A stretch of 5,997 nt of DNA, taken from positions 1-5,997 of the forward strand of contig JAFAEX010000027.1 of NCBI GenBank assembly GCA_023423795.1, read 5' to 3'. Positions 1-4,806 of the stretch are shown piece after piece. The DNA comes from Chloroflexota bacterium. Lineage in GTDB: Bacteria; Chloroflexota; Chloroflexia; Thermomicrobiales; UBA6265. The position numbers and the translations under genes were made by a program. Below the pieces are notes generated by a model that was not told where the DNA came from, ran no database searches, and was given only the letters and a program-made list of their open reading frames with translations. Each line of letters starts with the position of its first letter. Position 1 is the stretch's first letter.

Positions 1-827
1 ACCTCCGAGCGCATCACCTCGGCTGCCCGCGCCGCACCCGCCGCCAGCCCGGCGGCAGGCGACGACGCGCCCCGGATCGCCCCCGCGATCAGGCGCACCC
101 CGCACGGCCACCCCGCGGCGAGATCCAGCGCCCGCTGGAGGATTGGCGCTTCCGGCGGCTCCGGCCCAAAGGCGGCCAGCGCTTCCTCATGGGTGAACCG
201 CAGGTCGGCCGGGCCGACCTCGACCACGTCGCCGTGCCCGCGCAACCTCGCGACCTGCAGCGGCGCCGCCGCCCTGCTGCCGACGGCGAGCGTGCAGCCG
301 GGCGGCGGGTGGCCGAGCAAGCGCGCGAGGAACCGCCCCACCCCCGGATCGGCCACCCGCTCGAAATCGTCCACCACCACCAGCAGGCGATCCGGCAGAT
401 CGACCAGGTCGTCGGCCACCGCATCCGCCAGCGCGTCCGGTCCCACGCCGGCCGTGGCGAGCGCGGAGCGGCCGGATCCGAGTGCGAGCGACGGCACGGC
501 GCGAGCGACGGCGGCGAGCAGGCAACCGACGAACGTCGGAAGGTCGTCGTGATCCGCCGCCACCCAGGCAGCCGGAAACGGCGCGGCCGCGACCCATTGG
601 CACAGAAGAGTGGTTTTGCCGAAGCCCGCCGGAGCGGTGACGAGCGCGAGCGCCGGCCAGTCCGCGGCATCGAGGCAACCCGCCAGGCGCGGCCGGGCAA
701 CGATGCCCGCGCCGTACCGCGGCGGCATCAGCCGCGTCCGCGGCAGCGAACGAAGGCTCGTCTCCGGATGCCGCACCGATCCCGCGCCCATCGCATGCAC
801 ATCGCTGGGGCGAGTCGGGTGCACCAT
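1..827 (-). CDS. MalT/LuxR-type STAND ATPase regulator, N-terminal part (runs off left edge)
   Basis: The visible 275 codons, read from ATG at 827 towards base 1, give the NTPase half of a MalT-like transcriptional regulator. The N-terminus has the usual linker (TRLMPPRYG, then VARPRL, residues 31-48). It is followed by a Walker A (APAGFGKTT, residues 65-73, K71), a Walker B (LLVVVDDF, residues 148-155) and an arginine-bearing GSR motif near residue 183. The segment DLRFTHEEA (about 208-216) and the AAGWPCGVRL segment (about 237-246) are typical of this family just after the nucleotide-binding core. In the family, these proteins are signal-responsive ATPases with C-terminal TPR-like repeats and a LuxR HTH. 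Neither part is visible here, so DNA binding is inferred. A GGGAG stands 4 bases before the ATG; an in-frame GTG at 848 is a possible alternative start before the upstream stop. The gene is divergent from the cysteine-rich protein operon and could regulate it, but nothing shows that directly. Confidence 0.85.
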   Translation of the reverse strand, partial: MVHPTRPSDVHAMGAGSVRHPETSLRSLPRTRLMPPRYGAGIVARPRLAGCLDAADWPALALVTAPAGFGKTTLLCQWVAAAPFPAAWVAADHDDLPTFVGCLLAAVARAVPSLALGSGRSALATAGVGPDALADAVADDLVDLPDRLLVVVDDFERVADPGVGRFLARLLGHPPPGCTLAVGSRAAAPLQVARLRGHGDVVEVGPADLRFTHEEALAAFGPEPPEAPILQRALDLAAGWPCGVRLIAGAIRGASSPAAGLAAGAARAAEVMRSE

Positions 828-900
828 GGGGCTCCCGGGCGCGGGCACGGCGCGTTTTCCGCACGGCCGGCGCGGCTATTGGACGGATCGCGTGGCGGGA

Positions 901-908
901 TCACGTGA
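901..908. promoter_or_regulatory. 8-bp perfect palindrome TCACGTGA in the divergent spacer
   Basis: TCACGTGA is self-complementary and lies in the 249-base spacer between the divergent regulator gene and the first cysteine-rich gene. On the minus strand a TATGAT hexamer (918-913), one mismatch from a consensus -10, lies next to it. I see no convincing -35 at the right distance. It could be an operator over the regulator's promoter or a chance palindrome in GC-rich DNA. Confidence 0.25.
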
Positions 909-942
909 CTCCATCATACCCGGCCGCGCCGCGCCGCGCTGG

Positions 943-963
943 TTCCAACTACATCGTTTGGAA
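943..963. promoter_or_regulatory. Inverted repeat TTCCAA-N9-TTGGAA, candidate operator
   Basis: Two perfectly complementary 6-base arms (943-948 and 958-963) are separated by 9 bases, in the locally AT-richer part of the divergent spacer. The repeat lies about 115 bases before the first cysteine-rich gene and about 116 bases before the regulator gene. This layout fits a dimeric repressor or activator site. The right arm TTGGAA could also be a weak -35, but no good -10 follows at 16-18 bases. Confidence 0.3.
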
Positions 964-1061
964 TCATGCACTGTTTTCGACGATCCGCAACCATTGGCTT
1001 GAGTTCAGAGAACCGGGCGACGCCGCGCCGCCGAAGGGCAGGCCGTGGCGCCGGTCGGTGT

Positions 1062-1068
1062 GGGAGGG
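1062..1068 (+). promoter_or_regulatory. Ribosome binding site that decides the GTG start of the first cysteine-rich gene
   Basis: GGGAGGG ends 8 bases before the GTG at 1077. It favours this start over the upstream in-frame ATG at 966. The proteins from the second and third paralogous genes begin with the same valine/methionine-Asp pattern, which agrees with the choice. Confidence 0.7.
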
Positions 1069-1076
1069 CCGAGTCG

Positions 1077-1403
1077 GTGGATGCACGACGATTCGAGGAA
1101 CTGAGCCGCAAGGTCGGCGCGGCGCAGAGCCGCCGCGCCGCCGTGCGGGCGGCGGTCGCCGCGCTCGGGCTGACGGCGTTCGGGATCGGCGCGGCCGAGC
1201 GGGCCGAGGCTGCCGAGGCCGAGGGCATCCCCATCTACCACTGCAAGATCCCGGGGTGGAGCTGCAAGAAGGGCAAGGCCTGCTGCAGCGGCAAGTGCAA
1301 GAAGGGCGTTTGCGCCTGCGCCAAGAAGGGCAAGCCCTGCTACGAACCGATGGAAGGATCCCTGTGCTGCAGCGGCCGCTGCAGGAAGGGCAAGTGCAAG
1401 TAG
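1077..1403 (+). CDS. Tat-exported double-knottin-like cysteine-rich protein, paralog 1
   Basis: A 108-aa protein of no recognised family name, starting at GTG 1077. Residues 1-13 (MDARRFEELSRKV) match the start of both downstream paralogs. A twin-arginine motif SRRAAVR (18-24) precedes a hydrophobic, alanine-rich segment to about residue 40. The AEA-A sequence near 43-46 is a plausible signal peptidase site. The mature part is strongly basic (many GK and KK pairs) and has 12 cysteines at 56, 63, 69, 70, 74, 79, 81, 88, 97, 98, 102 and 107. This gives C-x6-C-x5-CC-x3-C-x4-C, one residue, then C-x6-C-x8-CC-x3-C-x4-C. Each half matches the cysteine order of inhibitor-cystine-knot (knottin) peptides, whose pairing is 1-4, 2-5 and 3-6; the actual pairing here is inferred. 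Because Tat exports folded proteins, the disulfides may form during or after export. It is first of three tandem genes. Role unknown: antimicrobial, protease inhibitor, toxin-like or envelope protein are open options. Confidence 0.82.
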   Translation: MDARRFEELSRKVGAAQSRRAAVRAAVAALGLTAFGIGAAERAEAAEAEGIPIYHCKIPGWSCKKGKACCSGKCKKGVCACAKKGKPCYEPMEGSLCCSGRCRKGKCK

Positions 1404-1472
1404 CGCGGATCGCCGCCGACCGCCGACCGGTGACCAGTCGGCGCCGTCGCGGGATCGAAAGGGGATGCTTCC

Positions 1473-1817
1473 GTGGACCAGGAGAAGTTCGACCTGCTGA
1501 GCCGCCGGGTCTCTGCCGCCGAAACGCGGCGCGGCGCGCTGCGCGCCCTATGGGCCGGCGGCGTCGCGGCCACCCTCGCCGCGGTGCTGCCCGCCGCCGG
1601 CGAGGCCAGCCAGACCGTCAAGGGGTGCCGTGTACCGGGGCAGCGGTGCAGCAAGAACGAGAAGTGCTGCTCCGGCAAGTGCCGCAGCGGCCGCTGCAAA
1701 TGCCTCGACCGGGGCAAGAGCTGCCTGGTCCCCCTGGGGAACAGCGGTCTGATGATCCCGAACAAGTCGATCTGCTGCAGCAGCAAATGCTCGCGCGGCA
1801 AGAACAAGTGCAAGTAA
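1473..1817 (+). CDS. Tat-exported double-knottin-like cysteine-rich protein, paralog 2
   Basis: A 114-aa paralog of the preceding gene, starting at GTG 1473 with AAAGGGGA upstream (GGGGA ends 8 bases before the start). Residues 1-13 read MDQEKFDLLSRRV. The twin-arginine motif TRRGALR (18-24) is followed by a short hydrophobic stretch, and GEA-S near 43-46 is a possible cleavage site. Twelve cysteines lie at 52, 59, 65, 66, 70, 75, 77, 84, 101, 102, 106 and 113. The first module has exactly the same spacing as its neighbours (6, 5, 0, 3, 4). The second differs, with 16 residues between its second cysteine and the CC pair and 6 before the last cysteine. The longer loop (85-100) is less charged and carries hydrophobic residues, so it could be a binding loop. 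It sits 69 bases after paralog 1 and 55 bases before paralog 3, same strand, probably one transcript. Function unknown. Confidence 0.82.
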   Translation: MDQEKFDLLSRRVSAAETRRGALRALWAGGVAATLAAVLPAAGEASQTVKGCRVPGQRCSKNEKCCSGKCRSGRCKCLDRGKSCLVPLGNSGLMIPNKSICCSSKCSRGKNKCK

Positions 1818-1872
1818 CGGCACTGGTTGTCTCGCGGCGAGATCGCTGTGACCAGCGGGAGGTCGAAGGATC

Positions 1873-2193
1873 GTGGACCAGGAACGATTCGCGGCGCTGA
1901 GCAGGAAAGTCGCCTCGGCCTCGGCCTCGACCCGGCGCGGCGCGCTGCGGGCGGCGGCCGCCGCCTTTGGTGCGGGCCTGCTGGGTCGGGTTGCCGCCGA
2001 CCGGGCCGAGGCCGCCCCGGGAGCCGAGGGCATTTGCCGGTTCCCGCAGGAGCCATGCACCCAGGACCGCCAGTGTTGCGCCCACAAGTGCCGGGGCGGC
2101 GTATGCGGCTGCAAGAAGAAGGGCAAGCCCTGCATGCACAATTTCGGCCGGTCCTGCTGCTCCGGCACGTGCCGGCGCGGCAAGTGCCGGTAG
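1873..2193 (+). CDS. Tat-exported double-knottin-like cysteine-rich protein, paralog 3
   Basis: A 106-aa third paralog, starting at GTG 1873; GGGAGG (1857-1862) stands 10 bases upstream. Residues 1-13 read MDQERFAALSRKV. The twin-arginine motif TRRGALR (20-26) leads into an Ala/Gly-rich hydrophobic segment, with a probable AEA-A cleavage site near 45-48. Twelve cysteines lie at 55, 62, 68, 69, 73, 78, 80, 87, 95, 96, 100 and 105. Spacing is C-x6-C-x5-CC-x3-C-x4-C, one Gly, then C-x6-C-x7-CC-x3-C-x4-C. The mature part is basic and ends in Arg right after the last cysteine, as the other two end in Lys. The codons around the twin arginines are nearly identical to those of paralog 2, suggesting these two are closest relatives. 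A strong hairpin 48 bases after the stop probably ends the operon. Function unknown. Confidence 0.82.
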   Translation: MDQERFAALSRKVASASASTRRGALRAAAAAFGAGLLGRVAADRAEAAPGAEGICRFPQEPCTQDRQCCAHKCRGGVCGCKKKGKPCMHNFGRSCCSGTCRRGKCR

Positions 2194-2241
2194 GCGCGGC
2201 GATCCCCAACCCGTCGCGCACCTGAACGAACGAGGCCTGAC

Positions 2242-2278
2242 CGCGAAGGGCCGCCGCATCGAGCGGCGGCCCTTCGCG
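2242..2278 (+). terminator. Perfect 16-bp hairpin after the cysteine-rich operon
   Basis: Arms 2242-2257 and 2263-2278 are perfectly complementary, with a 5-base loop (ATCGA). The stem is very GC-rich. No T-run follows, so this is a U-less terminator candidate or an RNA-stabilising 3' end. It lies 48 bases after the stop of paralog 3 and 23 bases before the HAD gene start, so it separates the two transcription units or lies in the HAD leader. Confidence 0.7.
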
Positions 2279-2301
2279 TGCCGGACGTCAGGAGGAGATT
2301 C

Positions 2302-3375
2302 ATGGACCCGGACACCACCCCGCGCCCGGCGCGTTCGCCGCTCGCGCTCGATCGCCGCTCCCTCCTCGGCGCCAGCACCGCCCTCGCTCTCGCGATGGCC
2401 AATCGCCCGTTCGCCGCCGGGGCGCAGGCGACACCGGTCGCCGATGGTCCCCTCCCTTCGTGGAACGACGGTCCGGCCCGGCGGGCGATCCTCGACTTCG
2501 TCGCCCGCGTCACCGACGCTGACGGCCCCGACTTCGTGCCCGAACCGGAACGCATCGCCACCTTCGACCAGGACGGCACGCTCTGGGTCGAGCAGCCGGA
2601 CTACGCTCAACTGTTCTTCGTCCGCGACCAGATCCATGCCCTCGCGCCAGAACACCCCGAATGGGCGACGACGGAGCCGTTCGCATCCGTCCTCGCCGGG
2701 GACATGTCCGCCTTGGACGGCATGGGCCCGCGCAGCATCGCTGAACTGATCGCCGCCACCCACACCGGGATGACCACCCACGCGTTCGACCAGTACGCCA
2801 TCCGCTGGCTGGCGACCGCCATGCACCCGCGCTTCCACCGCCTCTTCACCGAATGCGTCTACCAGCCGCAACTCGAACTGTTGGACTACCTCCGCGCCAA
2901 TGGGTTCCAGACCTGGATCGTCTCCGGCGGCGGCATCGAATTCATCCGCCAGATGTCGGAGCGGGTCTACGGCATCCCGCCCCAGCAGGTCATCGGCACC
3001 AGCACCGAACTCGAGTTCCAGGTGCAGGGCGACGACGCGGTGCTCATCAAGACCGCGAAGGTGGGCAGCAACGACGACGGGCCGGGCAAGCCGATCAACA
3101 TCGGGCTGCACATCGGCCGCCGGCCGATCCTGGCGTTCGGCAACTCGGACGGCGACCTGCAGATGCTGCAATACGTCCACCCCGCGCCCGGCGATTCGGC
3201 GCGGCTGGCGATGATCGTCCACCACGACGACGCCGAGCGCGAATACGCCTACGACCGCGAGTCGCACGTCGGCCGCCTCGACAAGGCGCTCGACGAAGCC
3301 CCGGAGCGCGGCTGGGTCGTCGTTAGCATGAAGGACGACTGGGGCCGGGTTTTTTCGTGGGACGAGGACCAGTAA
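2302..3375 (+). CDS. Tat-exported HAD-superfamily phosphatase-like hydrolase
   Basis: A 357-aa protein starting at ATG 2302, with AGGAGGAG (2290-2297) just upstream. Residues 1-42 form a Tat signal peptide: DRRSLLG (17-23) with a hydrophobic region after it and cleavage likely after AQA (41-43). All four HAD motifs are visible. Motif I is FDQDGTLW (88-95), with the nucleophile D89 and acid/base D91. Motif II is the serine in IVSGG (S208). Motif III is a lysine, probably K263 in PGKP. Motif IV is GNSDGD (280-285). The family hydrolyses phosphoesters through an aspartyl-phosphate with Mg2+. The GTLW and GNSDGDLQML segments resemble the phosphoserine-phosphatase-like branch often found as exported hydrolases. 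Substrate cannot be told. The export signal suggests scavenging of organic phosphate outside the membrane. It is transcribed after, but separated by a hairpin from, the cysteine-rich operon. Confidence 0.85.
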   Translation: MDPDTTPRPARSPLALDRRSLLGASTALALAMANRPFAAGAQATPVADGPLPSWNDGPARRAILDFVARVTDADGPDFVPEPERIATFDQDGTLWVEQPDYAQLFFVRDQIHALAPEHPEWATTEPFASVLAGDMSALDGMGPRSIAELIAATHTGMTTHAFDQYAIRWLATAMHPRFHRLFTECVYQPQLELLDYLRANGFQTWIVSGGGIEFIRQMSERVYGIPPQQVIGTSTELEFQVQGDDAVLIKTAKVGSNDDGPGKPINIGLHIGRRPILAFGNSDGDLQMLQYVHPAPGDSARLAMIVHHDDAEREYAYDRESHVGRLDKALDEAPERGWVVVSMKDDWGRVFSWDEDQ

Positions 3376-3457
3376 CGATGCGGGTCCGGCCCAACCACGT
3401 CCCCGATCAGGCGAACACAGCCACAAGACCCACCAGATCCGGCACGGATGCGAAGAA

Positions 3458-3472
3458 TATGTTATGTTATGT
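3458..3472. repeat. Three tandem copies of TATGT
   Basis: Three perfect 5-base copies form an AT-rich island in otherwise GC-rich DNA, between the HAD gene and the hypothetical gene. TATGTT on the plus strand could serve as a -10, about 120 bases before the chosen start at 3592. No -35 is clear. It may also be a simple microsatellite. Confidence 0.45.
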
Positions 3473-3581
3473 AGGCACGGAGCGTGCGGCCACCGGTCGC
3501 CCGCTGATTGACTGACGCGTGCCTGCACCGACGCCGCGGGAGCGGCTTCGCCACCGTCGAGCACGCGCCGGCCGGCGCGAT

Positions 3582-3586
3582 GGAGG
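3582..3586 (+). promoter_or_regulatory. Ribosome binding site that decides the start at 3592
   Basis: GGAGG lies 5 bases before the ATG at 3592. Two other in-frame ATGs (3580 and 3589) and a TTG (3508) are possible, but none has a comparable site at a workable distance. Confidence 0.5.
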
Positions 3587-3591
3587 CGATG

Positions 3592-4014
3592 ATGGCAAGC
3601 GCACCTGCGGCGTCCCGTTCGACTGGCACCCCGGCGGCCGAGTCGGGATCGCCCGACGAATTGACGATCACGGTCACGACGCCGCAGCACGCCGCGGGGC
3701 TGTGCCTGTACTTCCACACCGGGGACAAGCGGCGGCTGTACCGGCTGGCCCCGGTGCGCGACCCGCGCCAGCCGCGGCTGTGGGGCTTCGCCGTCTACCC
3801 CTGCCTGCAAAGCGGCCAGGCCGACCTCGCCGGCGCGATCTGGTGCGGCGAGTGGGGCGCGGCCCGCACCGACATCGAGACGGTGCTGGCCGGGGTCCGC
3901 GAAGACGCCGACGGCTGGCTCAACGGCGACGAGCGCGCCGATCTCCGCGAGGCGCTCCGGACCGCGCCGCCGGCGACCTCGCCCGGGCTGCCGCTGCTGG
4001 CTCCGCGCGCCTGA
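3592..4014 (+). CDS. Conserved-looking hypothetical protein, 140 aa
   Basis: I do not recognise this protein. From ATG 3592 it has a low-complexity Ala/Ser/Pro start (1-22). A compact segment rich in aromatic residues follows (about 23-90), with LCLYFHTGDKRRLYRL, WGFAVYP and IWCGEWG stretches and cysteines at 38, 71 and 85. A charged, probably helical part (about 91-125) leads to a Pro/Ala tail. There is no signal peptide or membrane segment, so it is probably cytoplasmic. Amino-acid composition and the aromatic pattern suggest a real gene rather than a shadow frame, and the overlapping plus frame is Arg/Ala low-complexity. It lies 216 bases after the HAD gene and 84 before infA; co-transcription with infA is possible. 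The start is uncertain: using TTG 3508 would add 28 residues. Confidence 0.62.
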   Translation: MASAPAASRSTGTPAAESGSPDELTITVTTPQHAAGLCLYFHTGDKRRLYRLAPVRDPRQPRLWGFAVYPCLQSGQADLAGAIWCGEWGAARTDIETVLAGVREDADGWLNGDERADLREALRTAPPATSPGLPLLAPRA

Positions 4015-4053
4015 ACCCACCACGGCCGCATCGCGCAACGGGCGCGGTGCGGC

Positions 4054-4059
4054 TACCAT
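4054..4059 (+). promoter_or_regulatory. Possible -10 element TACCAT before infA
   Basis: TACCAT, in a short AT-richer patch 39 bases before the infA start, keeps the TA...T pattern of a sigma-70 -10. The expected -35 position (about 4031-4036) shows only a poor match. Weak support. Confidence 0.25.
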
Positions 4060-4098
4060 TACCCACCGGGTTCCGTTCCGAACCTTCGAGGAGGATGA

Positions 4099-4389
4099 AT
4101 GCCCAAGAAGCAGCAGTACCGCAAACCGATCACCCCGGCCGCGCCGCCGACCACCGAGGCCCGCCCGCGCCGTGAAAACCCGAACGCGGTCACGGTCGAT
4201 GGCCGGGTCGTCGAAGCGCTACCGAACGCGATGTTCACCGTCGAACTGGAGGGCGGGCAGACCGTGCTCGGCCACCTCGGCGGCAAGATGCGGAAGAACT
4301 TCATCCGCGTGCTTCCCGGCGACCGCGTCGTCGTCGAACTCTCGCCGTACGACCTGACCCGCGGCCGGATCACCTTCCGCCACCGCTAG
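4099..4389 (+). CDS. infA: Translation initiation factor IF-1, with N-terminal extension
   Basis: A 96-aa protein whose residues about 29-96 are clear IF-1. The OB-fold begins VDGRVVEALPNAMFTVEL (33-50), continues with GHLGGKMRKNFIRVLPGD (58-75), and ends in SPYDLTRGRITFRHR (82-96), near the family consensus. IF-1 binds the 30S A site with IF-2 and IF-3 during initiation in the cytoplasm. Family members are usually about 70-75 aa. This one has some 28 extra residues at the front, basic and proline-containing (PKKQQYRKP, then ARPRRENPN). The start is ATG 4099, with GAGGAGG at 4088-4094, so the extension is probably translated. IF-1 genes normally sit beside secY, adk, map, rpmJ and rpsM, but here none of these neighbours is seen. 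It may be a second copy, or the sole copy relocated. A hairpin with TTT follows the stop. Confidence 0.92.
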   Translation: MPKKQQYRKPITPAAPPTTEARPRRENPNAVTVDGRVVEALPNAMFTVELEGGQTVLGHLGGKMRKNFIRVLPGDRVVVELSPYDLTRGRITFRHR

Positions 4390-4424
4390 CGCGGCGACCG
4401 GGCGGCAACCGAGTCACGAGGACG

Positions 4425-4448
4425 CGGCGTTCGCATCGAACGCCGTTT
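4425..4448 (+). terminator. Intrinsic terminator after infA
   Basis: Arms 4425-4433 (CGGCGTTCG) and 4437-4445 (CGAACGCCG) pair perfectly over 9 bp with a CAT loop. TTT follows at once, then a mixed CGTCGT. It begins 35 bases after the infA stop. Confidence 0.62.
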
Positions 4449-4471
4449 CGTCGTGCCCGGAATTCCCCGCA

Positions 4472-4585
4472 GCCCTGACCGTCATCCCGAGCCTGTCGAG
4501 GGATCTCGTTGCTCCTCGACTCGACGACGAGATCCCTCGACAGGCTCGGGATGACGGTGGTTGGGCTCGGGATGACGGTCAGGGC
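4472..4585. repeat. Long palindromic repeat element with duplicated right arm (REP/MITE-like)
   Basis: Arms 4478-4509 and 4527-4558 are perfectly complementary over 32 bp around a 17-base loop. The core GTCATCCCGAGCCTGTCGAG is of a type I know as a dispersed intergenic repeat in many bacterial genomes; when translated it gives 'VIPSLSRDL' or 'QARDD'. A second partial right arm at 4564-4585 is a perfect 22-base complement of 4472-4493. The segment 4543-4558 is thus repeated at 4564-4579 with a 21-base offset. The left arm can pair with either right copy. No transposase is nearby, so any mobility would be in trans. Confidence 0.82.
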
Positions 4586-4806
4586 GGCCGGACACTCGCT
4601 CCTGGAACCGTCCACGCGCCGGCCGCGGCATCGGCGCGGCAGCGCCCCGCCGCGCGGGAACACCATTCGGACCCGCGCGATCCCCACCAGCCCATGCAGG
4701 AAGCCGGCGTTACCCCCGCCCGCCGGGCCGGGAATCGTCGCCATCACCCCGATGCACGACAATTCACCCATTCCCGGCCAGCCCGGACCTCGCCAAAGGA
4801 GTCCAC

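Larger units (their letters stand above)
4390..4806. other. 417-base intergenic region without a gene
   Basis: Between infA and the monooxygenase gene I see no credible coding frame. It holds the infA terminator hairpin (4425-4448), a long palindromic repeat element (4472-4585), a small GC hairpin (arms 4634-4640 and 4649-4655), and the leader of the monooxygenase gene with its AAAGGAG at 4795-4801. Frames on both strands through it read Arg/Pro/Gly low-complexity. Confidence 0.7.

Noticed and set aside
187..864. Alternative frames over the STAND ATPase gene on both strands
   Set aside because: Only the minus frame starting at 827 gives Walker A, Walker B and the family-specific segments in order.
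966..1076. Upstream ATG extension of the first cysteine-rich gene
   Set aside because: The extra 37 residues have no counterpart in the two paralogs, and GGGAGGG is well placed for GTG 1077.
1422..1442. 6-bp hairpin between paralogs 1 and 2 as a terminator
   Set aside because: The stem is short with a 9-base loop and no T-run, and similar stems arise by chance in this composition. It does not argue against a single operon.
905..1900. Plus-strand frame of 331 codons through the first two cysteine-rich genes
   Set aside because: Shadow frame of Arg/Gly/Gln-rich composition overlapping well-supported genes.
3350..3355. T6 run near the end of the HAD gene as a terminator or frameshift site
   Set aside because: It lies inside the coding frame, the preceding 6-bp stem is 10 bases away, and the protein reads through to a natural stop without disruption.
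1618..4059. Very long minus-strand open frame (813 codons) opposite the array and the HAD gene
   Set aside because: It is a mirror of GC-rich plus-strand coding. Its translation is Arg/Ala/Gly/Pro low-complexity with no domain, while the plus-strand genes have clear motifs and ribosome sites.
4478..4558. CRISPR or tRNA-like structure in the palindrome
   Set aside because: There are no regularly spaced repeats with unique spacers and no cloverleaf; it is a single long stem with one partial arm duplication.
4370..4771. Minus-strand frame of 133 codons across the intergenic region
   Set aside because: Its most recognisable part (VIPSLSRDL, RQARDDG) is the translation of the palindromic repeat. 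The rest is low-complexity and overlaps the end of infA.
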